Shown here: in pieces, positions 45,201 through 55,536 of the stretch
How positions within the stretch are numbered: the first letter of the stretch is position 1
Layout of the letters: each line of letters begins with the position of its first letter
Source of the DNA: Taiwanofungus camphoratus
Lineage: Eukaryota > Basidiomycota > Agaricomycetes > Polyporales > Taiwanofungaceae
DNA length: 64,000 nucleotides
Assembly (NCBI GenBank): GCA_003999685.1
Contig: CP021224.1
Coordinates: 2,542,001 to 2,606,000 of the forward strand
Direction: 5' to 3'
Made by a program: the position numbers and the translations under genes
Notes under the pieces: model-generated
What the model was told of the DNA's origin: nothing
The model's input: only the letters and a program-made list of their open reading frames with translations
Database searches by the model: none

Positions 45201-46139
45201 TGCGCAAATGACCCCCACACCTGGGTCAAACACATCCCCGAGTTTGAATTCACACACAACCAGGTGCTGCATGCTGAAAGGAAGGAATCGCCATTCAAGC
45301 TCACCATGGGGTACGACCCGAAGGTCATCGGCTCTCCACGACCCTCTGACAAATACCCCATGCTCCAAGACCGCCTGACCCAGATCTCTGAATCCCGCAA
45401 AGAGGCTCTTGCAGCGCAAGAGCTAGCCCAGAAGCTGATGGAGGAACGAACCCCTTTTCCCTGAAAACCTTTCCAGGAAGGTGACAAGGTTTGGCTAGAA
45501 GCCACGAACCTCCAGCTAAGGACAATAAGTCGGAAATTTGACCCAAAGCGGCTTGGACCCTTCAAGATCACAGAAGCCAAGGGACCACTGACGTACAAGC
45601 TACAGCTCCCGAGAACCTGAAAGATTCACCCGGTGTTCCATGCATCACTGCTCACCCCGTACAGAGAAACGGCGGAACACGGACCCAACTTTCTGAAACC
45701 ACCACCTGATCTGGTTGAGGGGGAAGAAGAGTATGAAGTCAAGGCCCTCCGTGGACATCGTGCCCGACATGGGAAATGGGAGTTTCTCATCAAATGGAAG
45801 GGATGGCCGGTCTCTGCCAGCACCTGGCAGAAGGAAAATGATCTACGGCATTCTCCTGACCTGCTGAGGCGTTATAAGAAGGCAAACCACCTGGGCATCA
45901 ACCCAGTTGGCAACCATTCAACTGTCCTGCAAAGAGCAATTCCGCAGCATTTCAAGGCCGCCTCCCACCATGTCCCATCGAACCAACGCCGCCCGAGCCT
46001 GCCTTGCTGCCTCCATCCTCACCGCAGGGAACGCCCGCACCCTGAATCCCTTTCTTCGGGGACTGCAGAACCTCCCCAACTTCGCCGAGGGGATTGTTGT
46101 CCCTCTACCTCACCAAGCAACATCTGGCCTCGCCGCTGA
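42216..46139 (+). pseudogene. pol of element C: protease, RT, RNase H, integrase, chromodomain
   Basis: One reading frame runs the whole length, broken by TGA codons at 44142, 44349, 44598, 45462 and 45618. Order: aspartic protease (LLDSGADANLIHP, about 42338), RT (KLDLRNGYNNI about 43345, IYMDDILIF about 43550), RNase H (IEADASLVATGAVL about 43990, then TDHKNLTYF about 44203), integrase zinc region (ends CAKCQESK about 44765), and an integrase core with D, D, E all visible (VDFITDLP, ISDRGPQF, HPQSDGSTERVNQE). The chromodomain (EYEVKALRGHR...FLIKWKGWP) begins near 45727. Chromodomains are thought to steer insertion to heterochromatin. Catalytic residues survive, but the TGAs prevent a full polyprotein. 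Confidence 0.9.
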
Positions 46140-46701
46140 CTTCCTGACCCCCACTGACCGTCTTGGATGGGTGCTGGCCAACGAACGACTACGCCCAGCG
46201 GTGGACACTGCCCTCGTTGTCTAGCCCAATCTTGCGGCCCAGGTTGCCATCTTTTGACATCAGGCCGAGGTTGTCTTACACCTCGATCAGGTAATAAGAG
46301 GGTACAGAGGGGAGAGGGAGAAGGGGGAGCACGACGAAGCTAAGTGGTGGGCCAGCCCCATCCGGGAAATTGGTATATCGTACTGGCAGGCCTGTAATGC
46401 GATGCGCTCCCATCTAAATTTCCTCCTTCGCACTGACGTCGTCTCCGCCCTTGAGCATCTTCTACCACCCTCCTCCGTCATCACATGCCCGGCCCCCTTC
46501 ACGCAGGACAAGTGGACAGTTTGTCTCCACCCCAAGTGCTGCCCCCTGAACCAATGGGCTGGGGCCTGTGAATTCTGCATGGGCCTCGATCATGTTGCTG
46601 CCGACTGCATCCACCGGCCACGATTGAGGGAGCTGGCTGTTGAGCCTTTCGTCCTGCCTCGCTGTCTGGATTGTTTCACTGATGATCACGACACCGACTA
46701 A
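45970..46701 (+). pseudogene. Extra ORF after pol in element C, unknown function
   Basis: Frame +1, overlapping the pol tail. An ATG at 45970 opens a frame (MSHRTNAARACLAASIL) that continues, with only a TAG at 46222 and a TGA at 46255, to a TAA at 46699. The product is about 243 codons. Its second half is Cys-rich (CLHPKCCPLNQWAGACEFC, then VAADC..H), suggesting metal binding, and ends in an acidic tail. It lies between the chromodomain and the polypurine tract, where most chromoviruses have no gene. I see no signal peptide or transmembrane segment, so it does not look like an envelope gene. The long shared frame argues against chance. Confidence 0.5.
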
Positions 46702-46799
46702 TGCCCCAAGGCAGGGGCCACCTGGTCTGAAATCAGTGGGTCAAAGCAGCCTGACGAGGAAGCTACCAGGTCATGAAGGTAGGTGTCGGGGCGACACCT

Positions 46800-46817
46800 G
46801 AGAGGAGACGGGGGTAG
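46800..46817 (+). other. Polypurine tract of element C
   Basis: A purine run (GAGAGGAGACGGGGG) ends a few bases before the 3' LTR start, the normal place for plus-strand priming. Confidence 0.7.
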
Positions 46818-47317
46818 TGTTACTGTCAGGTAGGACTAGAGACTTGTTCATTTTTTCTTTCCCTTTGTTTGTCACACCATAGACGCACGACATCCCTTCC
46901 ACACCCTACTTATCCAGATTAACTAACGAGCCGACCGTCCCCACTTACGCCATAGTAGTTATGTACTTTCAGGCTGCTGACTCCTCTTGCCTTATGCAGT
47001 CTCTGGGGGGGCTGCTAGTATACCTGGGGGTTGGCAATGGCAGTATAAAGGAGGGACCCACTGCTGGAGGTTCCCCTAGTCGTATTCTCTTTGTTCATCC
47101 TTTCCAAAGTGTACTACGCATTAGTACCAATACACGCTTTTCTTTACACATCTTCTTGCACCAGAAGAAGCCCGTAAAGACTATCGCGACTACATAGGGC
47201 TTGTAGTTGAAGACTACCGAGGATCGTGACTCGTCGTCACCGCCGCTCCTCCTCGACCCTTCGCTGCACACCGCTTCAAGCTTCTGCAGCATTACCAGGG
47301 TGAACCCCCCAATAACA
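46818..47317 (+). repeat. 3' LTR of element C
   Basis: 500 bp from TGTTACTGTCAGG to CCAATAACA, matching the 5' LTR at about 90%. It includes a TATAAA at 47044-47049 that could drive transcription outward toward the gene at 47394. Confidence 0.92.
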
Positions 47318-47393
47318 AAGTGCACAACAGCTGAAGCGCGTCAAACTAGGGATCTGCCTTGCCTCACTGCTCTGCTGCTCACTCACTTAAGCC

Positions 47394-48905
47394 ATGTCTA
47401 GGAACTCCATCTCTCAGACTCACAAGGATGCCATCAATGCTTTGTTCCCTGAGTGGAACCAGGCAGACAAAGCAGCCTGAGCGCAGTTCCTGCAGGATGT
47501 GTATGAGGATCTGGAGGAATTGGAGAACAGGAAGCTGACAGATGAGGAGAAAGAGGTGAGAGGTGCTGCTCTACATGACAGAGGACATGCTCATGATCAT
47601 CTCCATGCAGGCATTGAAGAAGTACACCAGGAACAAGCAGAAGAAAAAGGCAGAGAGGAAAGAGTTTGATCTCAAATCATCATACACCTGGAGGAGTGTG
47701 GTGGTGACCCATGGCAAGGAGGAACTGATGTGCAGGATGGCCATTCTGACTGGGGGTGCCAAACCAGGCAGCCCTCAGTGGATCACCCATTACCAGACCG
47801 TGAAAGCACAGTTGTGTGCTGCTGTGTCAGAAGAGCAGAAGGCTGCCTATGTGAGGGAAGCCGAGATATGGAACACAGAGGGAGCTCCTGCAGATGTCCA
47901 GATGGCCAAGGTGGAGAAGCATGGGGAGAAGGCAGTGAAGGAATTTGCCCAGTACATCTTCAAGATAATGGGCATGAGGGTGTACGTGCTGGGCATGTAC
48001 AGGGGAAAGAATGCCAAGATCTACATCACAGAGTGAGCATGCAGTCCTCAATCATCCTCTCCTCTCTCACCTCCAAGCCCCAGTTTTGATTTCAATGACC
48101 AATTGGGCGGTGGGGACAAGGTGGAGGACAAGGTGGCGGACTGGAACTCAGAGGAGTATCTGAGGTTGTTCAAGAGATATGCAAACACCCAGTTCAGTGA
48201 GTGTCGGAGCCCATGTTGTCCACCATCCTGGTAGCCATTGACACCTGAACAGCACTGGAGCAGGAGGTTGATAGGGAGGAGGAGCCAAAGAAGAGGAAGA
48301 GAAATATGGAGCCAGCACTGGAGCTGAACACCACAGAGGATGGGGAGCCCCTTCTTCCATCTCAGGAGATCATTTCAGTGGTGAGCCTGAATCAAAAGAA
48401 GCAGTTGATAGCACAGTTTGTGCGCATGCATTATGGTACGTCCCCCAGAGGGGACAACTTTAAGCTGGACATGGTGAAGACCCAGAACATGACACTGGTG
48501 ATTGGGCTGATGCTCAGGGACTTGGAGGAGGTCCAGGTGGCCAATGAAGTGGAGGGTGAGCCCATCGACTTGCCTGACTATGTTCTCAACTCAGTGCTCA
48601 GTGAGGACATGGTGGAGAATGTCCTGCTGCCTGCATGCAATGAGATGAGGGTAGGGATAGAGGCAGTATCAGAAGACACTGAGGTGATGGGGGACAGCTC
48701 CAGACTGACCAGATCGGCTTCAAGGCATCCCCAGGCACAGCCCAGTAAGTCTGGTGGACCTGATGTGCTACCTGTGTCAAAGAAAAATGGTGCTGGTCAA
48801 AAGGAGGTGAGCTGGAAGAGGAAAAAGAATGAGTTGGGGCCTGTGGAGGAGGAGGATGAGGTGGAATCATCATCTAGGAAGAAGGGCAAGGGGGTGCCTG
48901 GATGA
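47394..48905 (+). CDS. Unrecognised multi-exon protein, 449 codons, one in-frame TGA
   Basis: Four exons fit (47394-47555, 47611-48032, 48084-48196, 48253-48905) with phase-consistent GT/AG introns of 51-56 bp. Codon 29 is TGA (47478-47480), so this copy may be inactive or may start later. The N-terminal half is charged and helical (DLEELENRKLTDEEKE, then KKYTRNKQKKKAERKEF). A compact segment follows (HYQTVKAQLCAAVSEEQKAAYVREAE ..., to KIMGMRVYVLGMYRGKNAKIYI). Basic clusters EEEPKKRKRN and SSSRKKGKG look like nuclear signals. No known domain is recognised. It starts 77 bp after the 3' LTR of element C and converges with the gene at 49266. Low CpG and the TGA suggest it has decayed like the transposons, so it may belong to a mobile element. 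Confidence 0.55.
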
Positions 48906-48969
48906 CCCCAACCCAGGCCAGCCAACAGGGGTGGGAGGAGGACTGTGACTTAGGTTGCATTGAGAGAAG

Positions 48970-49195
48970 GAAGTTGAGGGGTGTGGCACTGACAGCGATG
49001 ACTACGGTGCTGGCCACAATGATTATGGCACCAGTGGTGATGAGTGTGGTGCAGGTGGTGATAACTGTGGCATCGGTGGTGATGAGTGCGGCGCTGGCAG
49101 CGATGGGTGCAGTGCTGAACCTGAGTGTTGTGGCACCAGTGGTGTTTTTGTCTTATTATGTTCTGTTTTATGTTCACCCTGAGATAGCCTAGATG
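48970..49195 (+). repeat. Short Gly/Asp/Cys-rich coding repeat downstream of the 47394 gene
   Basis: In one plus frame this segment reads as repeats of the type GDECGAG-G-D (GTSGDECGAGGDNCGIGGDE and onward) ending at a TGA near 49190. At the DNA level it is a degenerate repeat of about 30 bp built on GGTGATGAGTGTGG. It may be a terminal exon of the preceding gene, but stops lie between, so this is uncertain. Confidence 0.45.
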
Positions 49196-49265
49196 GAAAA
49201 ATATATACACATAAAATTACTTGAAAACTACTATGTAGAGTGCTTGTACATGCAATGGTACCCTA

Positions 49266-50049
49266 CTATTCAATATTCATGACATCATCCTCATCCTCCT
49301 CATCCCCATATCCACTCAACATTGCACTGACACCATCCCCTCCCTTCCCAGTGGACACCTCCATCACCTGTGACTGAGGCTGGGCACAAGCAGAGGTGGC
49401 AGCAGGAGTTTCACCAGGTCCTTGTACCTCAGGATATATCACTGGCACCCTATTGCTGCTGACCGGTGCCGGATAGTAGATGACCAGCGCCACAAGTGGG
49501 TGGACTGGTGCCGGATCCTGTAACAGCAGTGCTGGGGCATCAGGAAGGGGGACCGGTGAGGCAGGGGATGGTGTGGGCAACACAGAAGGTGCTGGATTGA
49601 TGACAGGAGGTGAGTAGACCCTGCTTACCCTTCTCTCCATGTCTGGCAGGGAGAACCAGACCACTGGCTCCTGTTCCCAGTCACGCAGACCGGTATTCAG
49701 GTGAACCATTGCTGGATCACTTGCATCTGGTGCTGTGATGTACAGAGCCGGAGCTGGGTTGTCCTGAGACAGAGCCAGGTCGTCCTGAGGCAAAGCCAGG
49801 TCATCCTGGGGTGGAGCCGGGTCATCCTGTGGAGGTGCCGGGTCACCTCCACTGATCTTCCAGTCCATGAGACCAGAATTGTGGTCCATTGGCACCTCTG
49901 CCTGAGGCCCGGTAGATGGCCCTATGAGTAAATGGAAATCAAGGTCAGCCAGGGTGTGAATAAAGGAACAGGGACCTACCTGGCAGGTTTAAGATGCCTG
50001 GTCCCACCAAGCCCTCCACTGCTGCCCTCAAAGTCTCCACCATGAGCTC
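49266..50049 (-). CDS. Unrecognised Pro/Asp-rich protein, 5' end cut by an LTR
   Basis: The terminal exon is open over 49266 to about 49920. An intron of about 60 bp (GTAGGT...CATAG on the minus strand, roughly 49921-49980) joins it to an upstream exon reading ELMVETLRAAVEGLVGPGILNL, which runs into the family-B LTR at 50053. The protein has a tandem repeat DPAPPQDDPAPPQDDLALPQ, a Pro-rich linker and a strongly acidic C-terminus (DEEDEDDVMNIE). The start codon and any further exons are lost. It converges with the 47394 gene, and the two may form one module. No function can be assigned. Confidence 0.5.
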
Positions 50050-50052
50050 CGT

Positions 50053-51086
50053 TGATGCGCACTATGGCACTCCAACCCCAACTGGGTTCGACCTAGAGAA
50101 GCTGAAAGGCTATAGTACTAGTTAGTGTGGAGGGGAGAGTCAGCAGCAAAGGGTTCCTGGTCTCAAATGGGTCAAGAGATGTCTACGAAGGTCTTTGATG
50201 ACCTACAACGTGCGTCGTGGCTGTTTGACATAGCTTCGATGCGCTACAATATTGTACTATACTAAGGAGAGGCCTAAACGTGAGGACTTAGCTGATACGC
50301 AGCCCTTCAATATCTGTAGAAGGTGGACTTGGGTTAGAAAGAGATGCTAGCACAACCCTTCAATGTGACTCGAAGGCAGACGTAAGACTGAACACAACTC
50401 TTTGACGGATGTCAAAGACGGACAAGACGCGACCCTTCAAGATACTGTAGAAGGCGGATAGTAGATGCAACTCTTCGAACGTAATCGAAGATGGAAGGAC
50501 GCAGTAGAACGCAGTAGAAGACTGACTTGAAGGTGCTCTTCTTGAGCTCTACAGAATGGGGGAAAACTTCTCTGTTGTTCCGAGACACCATACATCGCGT
50601 TTATACTACTGTACTATAATGTAAGGTGTATCGGGAGTGGCATAGTACGAGTGGCATCCTAACTACTTGCGTACTACGAACTACGGAGTGGCCTGTAGAG
50701 GAAGTGGCTACTTGTCGTCACTAGAAAGGCTGAAACAAAGGAGCATACATGTACTATACTAAGACAAGACCTGGAGCTGTAGCGTTATCAAGTACATCGA
50801 GTGGCGCGTCGTAGCAGATCGAGCGATATCGAAGTGGCGAGACCAGTCACATGCGAGGACATTGAGTGGCAACTGCGTGTGGTGTATTGTGCATAGAGGG
50901 AACGGTACACCAGAACATCAGGCCAGAACTGGCGGAGTGGCTGTGGCGTAATTTGAAGCCATCGGAGAGTTCCATGGTGGCTTTTCAGGCTGTATTGGAC
51001 GTGTCGAGTGGCATCGAAGGTATGACTAAGGTCCTAGGGTCGAGTGAGGGTGCTCTGTGGGGCCTAGAAGGGCCTGACACCTATCA
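50053..51086 (+). mobile_element. Solo LTR, family B, complete copy
   Basis: 1034 bp, TGATGCGCACTATGG to GACACCTATCA. Internal text matches the reverse copy at 54502-55536 (for example the GAGAAGCTGAAAGGCTATAG block near the start). No matching 4-bp flanks are seen, because a second LTR piece abuts it on the right. Confidence 0.85.
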
Positions 51087-51926
51087 GCGCTACTATGTTG
51101 TACTGTACTAAGGAGAGACTGAATGTGAGGACTTAGCTGATACGCAACCCTCCCACTACTGTTGGACAAAATGCTAGTGCAACCCTTCGATATTACTCAG
51201 AGACAGACATAAGACTGGGGTACTGAACACAACTTTTCAACAGATGTTGAAGATGGACTAGATGCAACCCTTCAAGATACTGTAGAAGGCAAATAGTAGA
51301 TGTAACTTTTCGAATGAAATCAAAGATGGGAAGATGCAGTAGAACATGGTAGAAGACTGAATCAAAGAAGCTCTTCTTAAGCTCTGCAGGATGGGGGAAA
51401 ACTTCTCTGTTCTTCTGAGACATCATACATCGTGTTTATACTATCGTACTATAATGTAACATGCATCGGGAGTGGCGTAGTACTAGTGGCATCCTAACTA
51501 CTTGTGTACTATGAACTATGGAGTGGCTCGTAGAGAGAGTGGCTACTGTACTGATGTCACTAGAAAGGTTGAAACAAAAGAATGTACATGAAAATAGACT
51601 AAGACAAAACCTGGGGCCGTAGCGTTATTGAGTGCATCGAGTGGCATGTTAAAGCAGATCAAGCAATAACGAAATGGCAAGACTGGTCACATGCGAGGAC
51701 ATTGAATGGCAACTGCATGTGGTGTATTGTGTGTAGAGGGAACGGTGCACCAGAACGTCGGACCAGAACTGGCAGAGTGGCTGTGGCATGATTTGAAGCT
51801 ATTGGAGAGTCTCGCAGTGTCTTTTCAGGCTGTATTGGACGCATCAAGTGGCGTCAAAGCCATGACTAAGGTTCTAGGGTTGAGTGAGGGTGCTCTGCAG
51901 GGTCTAGAAGGGTCTGGCACCTATCA
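51087..51926 (+). repeat. Second family-B LTR, 5'-truncated, in tandem
   Basis: Starts at a point equivalent to about 50237 of the first copy and runs to the same terminus (CACCTATCA at 51926). The tandem arrangement suggests unequal recombination or deletion between two LTRs. It marks the point where gypsy element A is cut off. Confidence 0.8.
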
Positions 51927-52180
51927 TTGATCCTGGGTGTATGACGGGAATTCCTTGAGGTTCATAGCCCATTATGACCTTGAAGGGTGATGCTTTGATC
52001 ATGGAATGCTCACATGAGTTGTGAGCGAACTGTGCTGAGCCCAGTAGTGACCAGTTGTCTGGGTTGTTGCTTGTGAAGCATTGCAAGTAGATTTTGAGTT
52101 CCTGGTTGACTCATTCCATCTCTCCATCTGTTTGAGGGTGGAACACTGTGCTCATTGCTGACTTGACTCCGGTCATACAG
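51927..52180 (-). pseudogene. Integrase C-terminal part of element A
   Basis: Reads MSTVFHPQTDG followed by the catalytic-Glu region (TNQEL) and FAHNSCEHSMIKASPFKVIMGYEP, typical of the gypsy integrase core end. It is cut at 51927 by the family-B LTR pair. Confidence 0.8.
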
Positions 52181-53922
52181 TGATGAGTCCTATGGCCCCC
52201 TGGGCTCGGAATTGCGATGTTAGGAGCCTCCTAACCCTCTTACAGACCATCCTACAGCTCTCCAATAACCTATGCCATCTGGGATAGGTCCCTAAGATGC
52301 TCCTAATGCATTCTTAGCATCCAAAACCCTTCTAACTCTCTACGAAGTCCTGCGAGATCACTCAAAGTACTACAAAGCTTCAAATGCTAGCCATAAAGTC
52401 CCTAACTCTTGCTAAGTCCACTACTGGACACTGCCAGCCCTCCCATCTTGTCCTATTGGGTCCAGGTCCCAGCTACTACATCATTCATCCCAGGTTTAGC
52501 TAGGAAGGCTTAGCTAAGTCTCTCCAATCTCTTGTGACTGCAGGCACCTCCGATAGGCTCTGAAACGGTCCGAAGTTCTGAAGGCTGGACTTAGGAAGCC
52601 TTGTGCACCCCCTGGGTCTTGATCCTGTGCCATAAGGTCCTTCTACGGTGCGCCCATATGATCCTCTACCTATTTAGAACATTTTCTACCTTGATTTGGA
52701 CAAGTCCCGCTGGAGAAAACTTCATACACCTTTAGCCCATTAGAACAGTTGATCACAGTGCATGACTGCTCTCAGATAGCCATCTCACCCTCATGGATGA
52801 TCTTGGTAACCTTTCTACTGTACATAGTTCCTCTGTTTCAGTTTCTATTTAGTTCCTATCCCCCTTGTGTTCACTTTGGAGCCCATGCACTTTAGTACAC
52901 ATTTTGGACTCGTAAGAACCATTTTGTGCAAGAATAGTTCACCTCACTCTCTCCTATTTAGTCAGAGGTAGTTTACCATGTACGAGAGAGACCCCTCAGT
53001 GCATGCTTTCCCCTTTGGAATATAAGTTCTCCTGTAGCTTCGATCTCAGAGAGTGCCACATTAGGAACAGTCCTAAGCCCCTAAAGTCTCCACTCTAGCT
53101 CTGTTTCAGTGTTCCTAAACTACGTCTATGCTCATGATATATCTATGAACTATGCCTACGCCTCTTGAACTACACACTATAATCCACGAAGTCAACATGA
53201 CTTTGCACCCTTCAGTACAACCTATAGCATCTATCCAGTGGGCCTCCACCTTAGTTATACCCAAAGGCTCATGTTGCATCATCTCTACATCCCACGATAT
53301 CACTGTGATCCTCCCATAGCCTCCAATTCAGATTATATCATATCTCCTATGCCCTCGAACTCTCCAACCTATGCCCTGAAGCTAACAGATACTTCGGAAC
53401 ATCCAGCAACCTCATTTTCCCATCCCTACTCCCAGTATAGACTCCACGAACCATCTGACCTCTTCTATAGGTCCCCACACTAGTCAAATCTCTTGTACCT
53501 CACTCTACAAACCTCACACTACAAACCTCAAAGCATTGATCTCCTTAGCTAATTTTAGTTAAAGACTTCGGAGCAGTCTCGTATCATTTGCCAACTAGTT
53601 GAACCCATATTCCATTGACCTATTGCTCCCTAACTCTACACAGCCTACGAAGTCAGATAGTGTGCTTTAGCAAAACTTCAAAGGACTTCGCACACTTTGG
53701 AGGACCTCACCAGGTCTTCGAGATCGTCTAGCACATAAGAGCAAGATCCTGTTGCACAAGACCCTTGACCCCTTACTCCCTCACTCACAAAACAAGACAT
53801 ATAGGTTTCCAGGTACCGTACAGGTTGTGGCTCCCCTTCTCACATCCCCACAGTTCACCCCACTACTTCTTAGCCACGTTCTGGAGCACTCCCTAGGTAC
53901 CAGGGTCCCCTAGGTCATATCA
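52181..53922 (-). mobile_element. Solo-LTR-like insertion (about 1.74 kb) in the integrase of element A
   Basis: On the minus strand it starts TGATATGACCTAGGGG and ends GGACTCATCA, with TGAT...ATCA termini like families A and B. The flanking 4-mers on the plus strand are ACAG (52177-52180) and ACGG (53923-53926), a target repeat with one transition. Taking it out joins the two integrase parts in frame at LCR/MTG. No coding potential is seen inside. It has no second copy in the window, so LTR identity is inferred from termini and duplication only. Confidence 0.7.
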
Positions 53923-54497
53923 ACGGCAAAGCTCCTGGAATACCTTTGATGCAAATTGCAGTCCTTGATTGCTGATGATCTTGTCTGGAAGACCAAACCA
54001 CTTGTAAACCTCATGATATAGTGTCTCAGCTGTCCCTGATGTGTCAATCATTTTGTTGCATGGAATGAAAACTACCCCCTTTGTAAGGTTGTGGTCCACA
54101 ACGACCAAAATTGAGTTGTAGCCCTCAGAGAGTGGAAGATCCATGATGAAATCACAGCAGAATGTACTGAACGGAGTAGAGTGCTGCACAGATTTGATCA
54201 GGAGAAGGGCTGGTTGGGTGGGGTGGGTGTTAACCTTCATTTGCTGGCAAGTGCCACAATCTTTGACATATCACATGATGAAGTCAGCCATTTTAGGCCA
54301 CCAGTAGTCTCATTGAAGAGATGCAAGAGTTTTCTGAATTCTGGGGTGGCCGGTGGAGGGGAGGTCATGATAATTCGAGACTGTCCATCATTGCAGATCC
54401 TCGTCTAGAGAGAGATACACCCTGTTATCGTAGAGGAGGTCACCATTTTAAATTGTCCAGTGGTCATTAAGACCTTCCCATGCGTTGCGCATCCCTT
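53923..54497 (-). pseudogene. Integrase N-terminal and core part of element A
   Basis: Zinc-binding region (GHPRIQKTL...YVKDCGTCQQMK) followed by the core (CCDFIMDLPLSEGYNSILVVV). The second catalytic Asp is replaced: the usual SDRG motif reads SNQG, two changes that both fit G-to-A transitions. Several TGA codons interrupt the zinc region. Confidence 0.82.
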
Positions 54498-54501
54498 CTG
54501 T

Positions 54502-55536
54502 TGATAGACGCCAGGCCCTTTTAGGCCCTGCGGAGTGCCCTCACTTGACCCTAGGACCTTAGTCATGGCTTCGACACCATTTGACACGTCCAATACAACT
54601 CAAAAAGCCACCGTGAGACTCTCCAATAGCCTCGAATCATGCCACAGCCACTCTGCCAATTCCGGTCCAACGTTCTGGTGCACCATTCCCTCTACACACA
54701 ATACGCCACATGCAGTTGCCATTCAATGTCCTTGTATGTGACCGGTCACACCACCCCGATATTGCTCGATCAGCTTCCATGCACCACTCGATGCACTCGA
54801 TAATGCTATGGCCACAGGTGTCATCTTAGTCTATGTACGTTCCTTTATCTCAGCCTTCCTAGTGACATCAGTACAGTAGCCACTCCCTCTACGAGCTACT
54901 CCGTAGGTCGTAGTATGCAAGTAGTTAGGATGCCACTCATACTACACCACTCCCGATGCACCTTACATTATAGTAAAGTAGTATAAACGTGATGTACAAC
55001 GTCTTGGACCAACAGAAAAGTTTTCCCCCATCCTGCAGAGCTCAAGAAGAGCACCTTCGAGTCAGTCTCCTATTACGTTCTACCATGTCCTTCCATCTTC
55101 GATTATATTCGAAGAGTTGCATTTACTACCCACCTTCTACAGTCTCTTGAAGGGTTGCATCTAAGTCCATCTTCAACATCTGTCGAAGGGTTGCGTTCAG
55201 TCTTACATCCACCTTCGAGTCACATTGAAGGGTTGCGCTAGCATCTCATCTCTAACCCAAGTCCGCCTTCTACAGCAATTGAAGGGCTGCATATCAGCTA
55301 AGTCCTCACGTTTAGCCTCCCCTTTGTACGGTACAGCATAGTAGCGCATCGAAGCTACATCAAGCAGTCACAACACACGTCATAGGCCATTGAAGACCTT
55401 CGTAGACGTCTCTCGTCCCATTTGAGACTGAGAACCCTTTGCTGCTGACTCTCCTTTAGCACACTAACTAGTTCTATAGCCTTCCAGCTTCTCTAGGTTG
55501 TACCCAGTTGGGGTTGGAGTGTTATAGTGCGCATCA
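54502..55536 (-). mobile_element. Solo LTR, family B, reverse, inserted between RNase H and integrase of element A
   Basis: 1035 bp with TGATAG...GCATCA ends on the plus strand. A perfect 4-bp duplication CTGT flanks it (54498-54501 and 55537-55540). Removing it joins RNase H-side and integrase-side coding in frame. This is the best-defined family-B insertion in the window. Confidence 0.92.

Larger units (their letters stand above)
39616..47317 (+). mobile_element. Ty3/gypsy chromodomain retrotransposon (element C), two LTRs
   Basis: About 7.7 kb: 5' LTR, gag, pol (protease, RT, RNase H, integrase, chromodomain), an extra downstream ORF, polypurine tract, 3' LTR. The chromodomain after integrase marks it as a chromovirus. 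The two LTRs differ at about 10% of sites by my count, mostly transitions, so the insertion is not recent. The flanking 5-mers (GAACT at 39611-39615, AAGTG at 47318-47322) do not match, which suggests flank change or recombination. Coding frames contain several TGA codons, so this copy is not autonomous. Confidence 0.93.

Noticed and set aside
41761-45620. In-frame TGA codons as recoding (selenocysteine or altered code)
   Set aside because: The kinase and thiolase genes in the same window end normally and have no internal TGA. TGA at Arg and Trp sites of transposons is better explained by mutation.
52171-53919. Insertion in the integrase read as a TIR transposon with a 7-bp duplication GGTCATA
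   Set aside because: With that boundary the integrase does not rejoin in frame. Boundaries 52181-53922 with a 4-bp duplication do, and give LTR-type ends.
54405-55490. Short open frames inside the family-B LTRs (for example around 50866-51111, 51706-51930 and 54405-54741)
   Set aside because: The same frames recur only because the LTR is repeated; they have no retroelement or host protein motifs.
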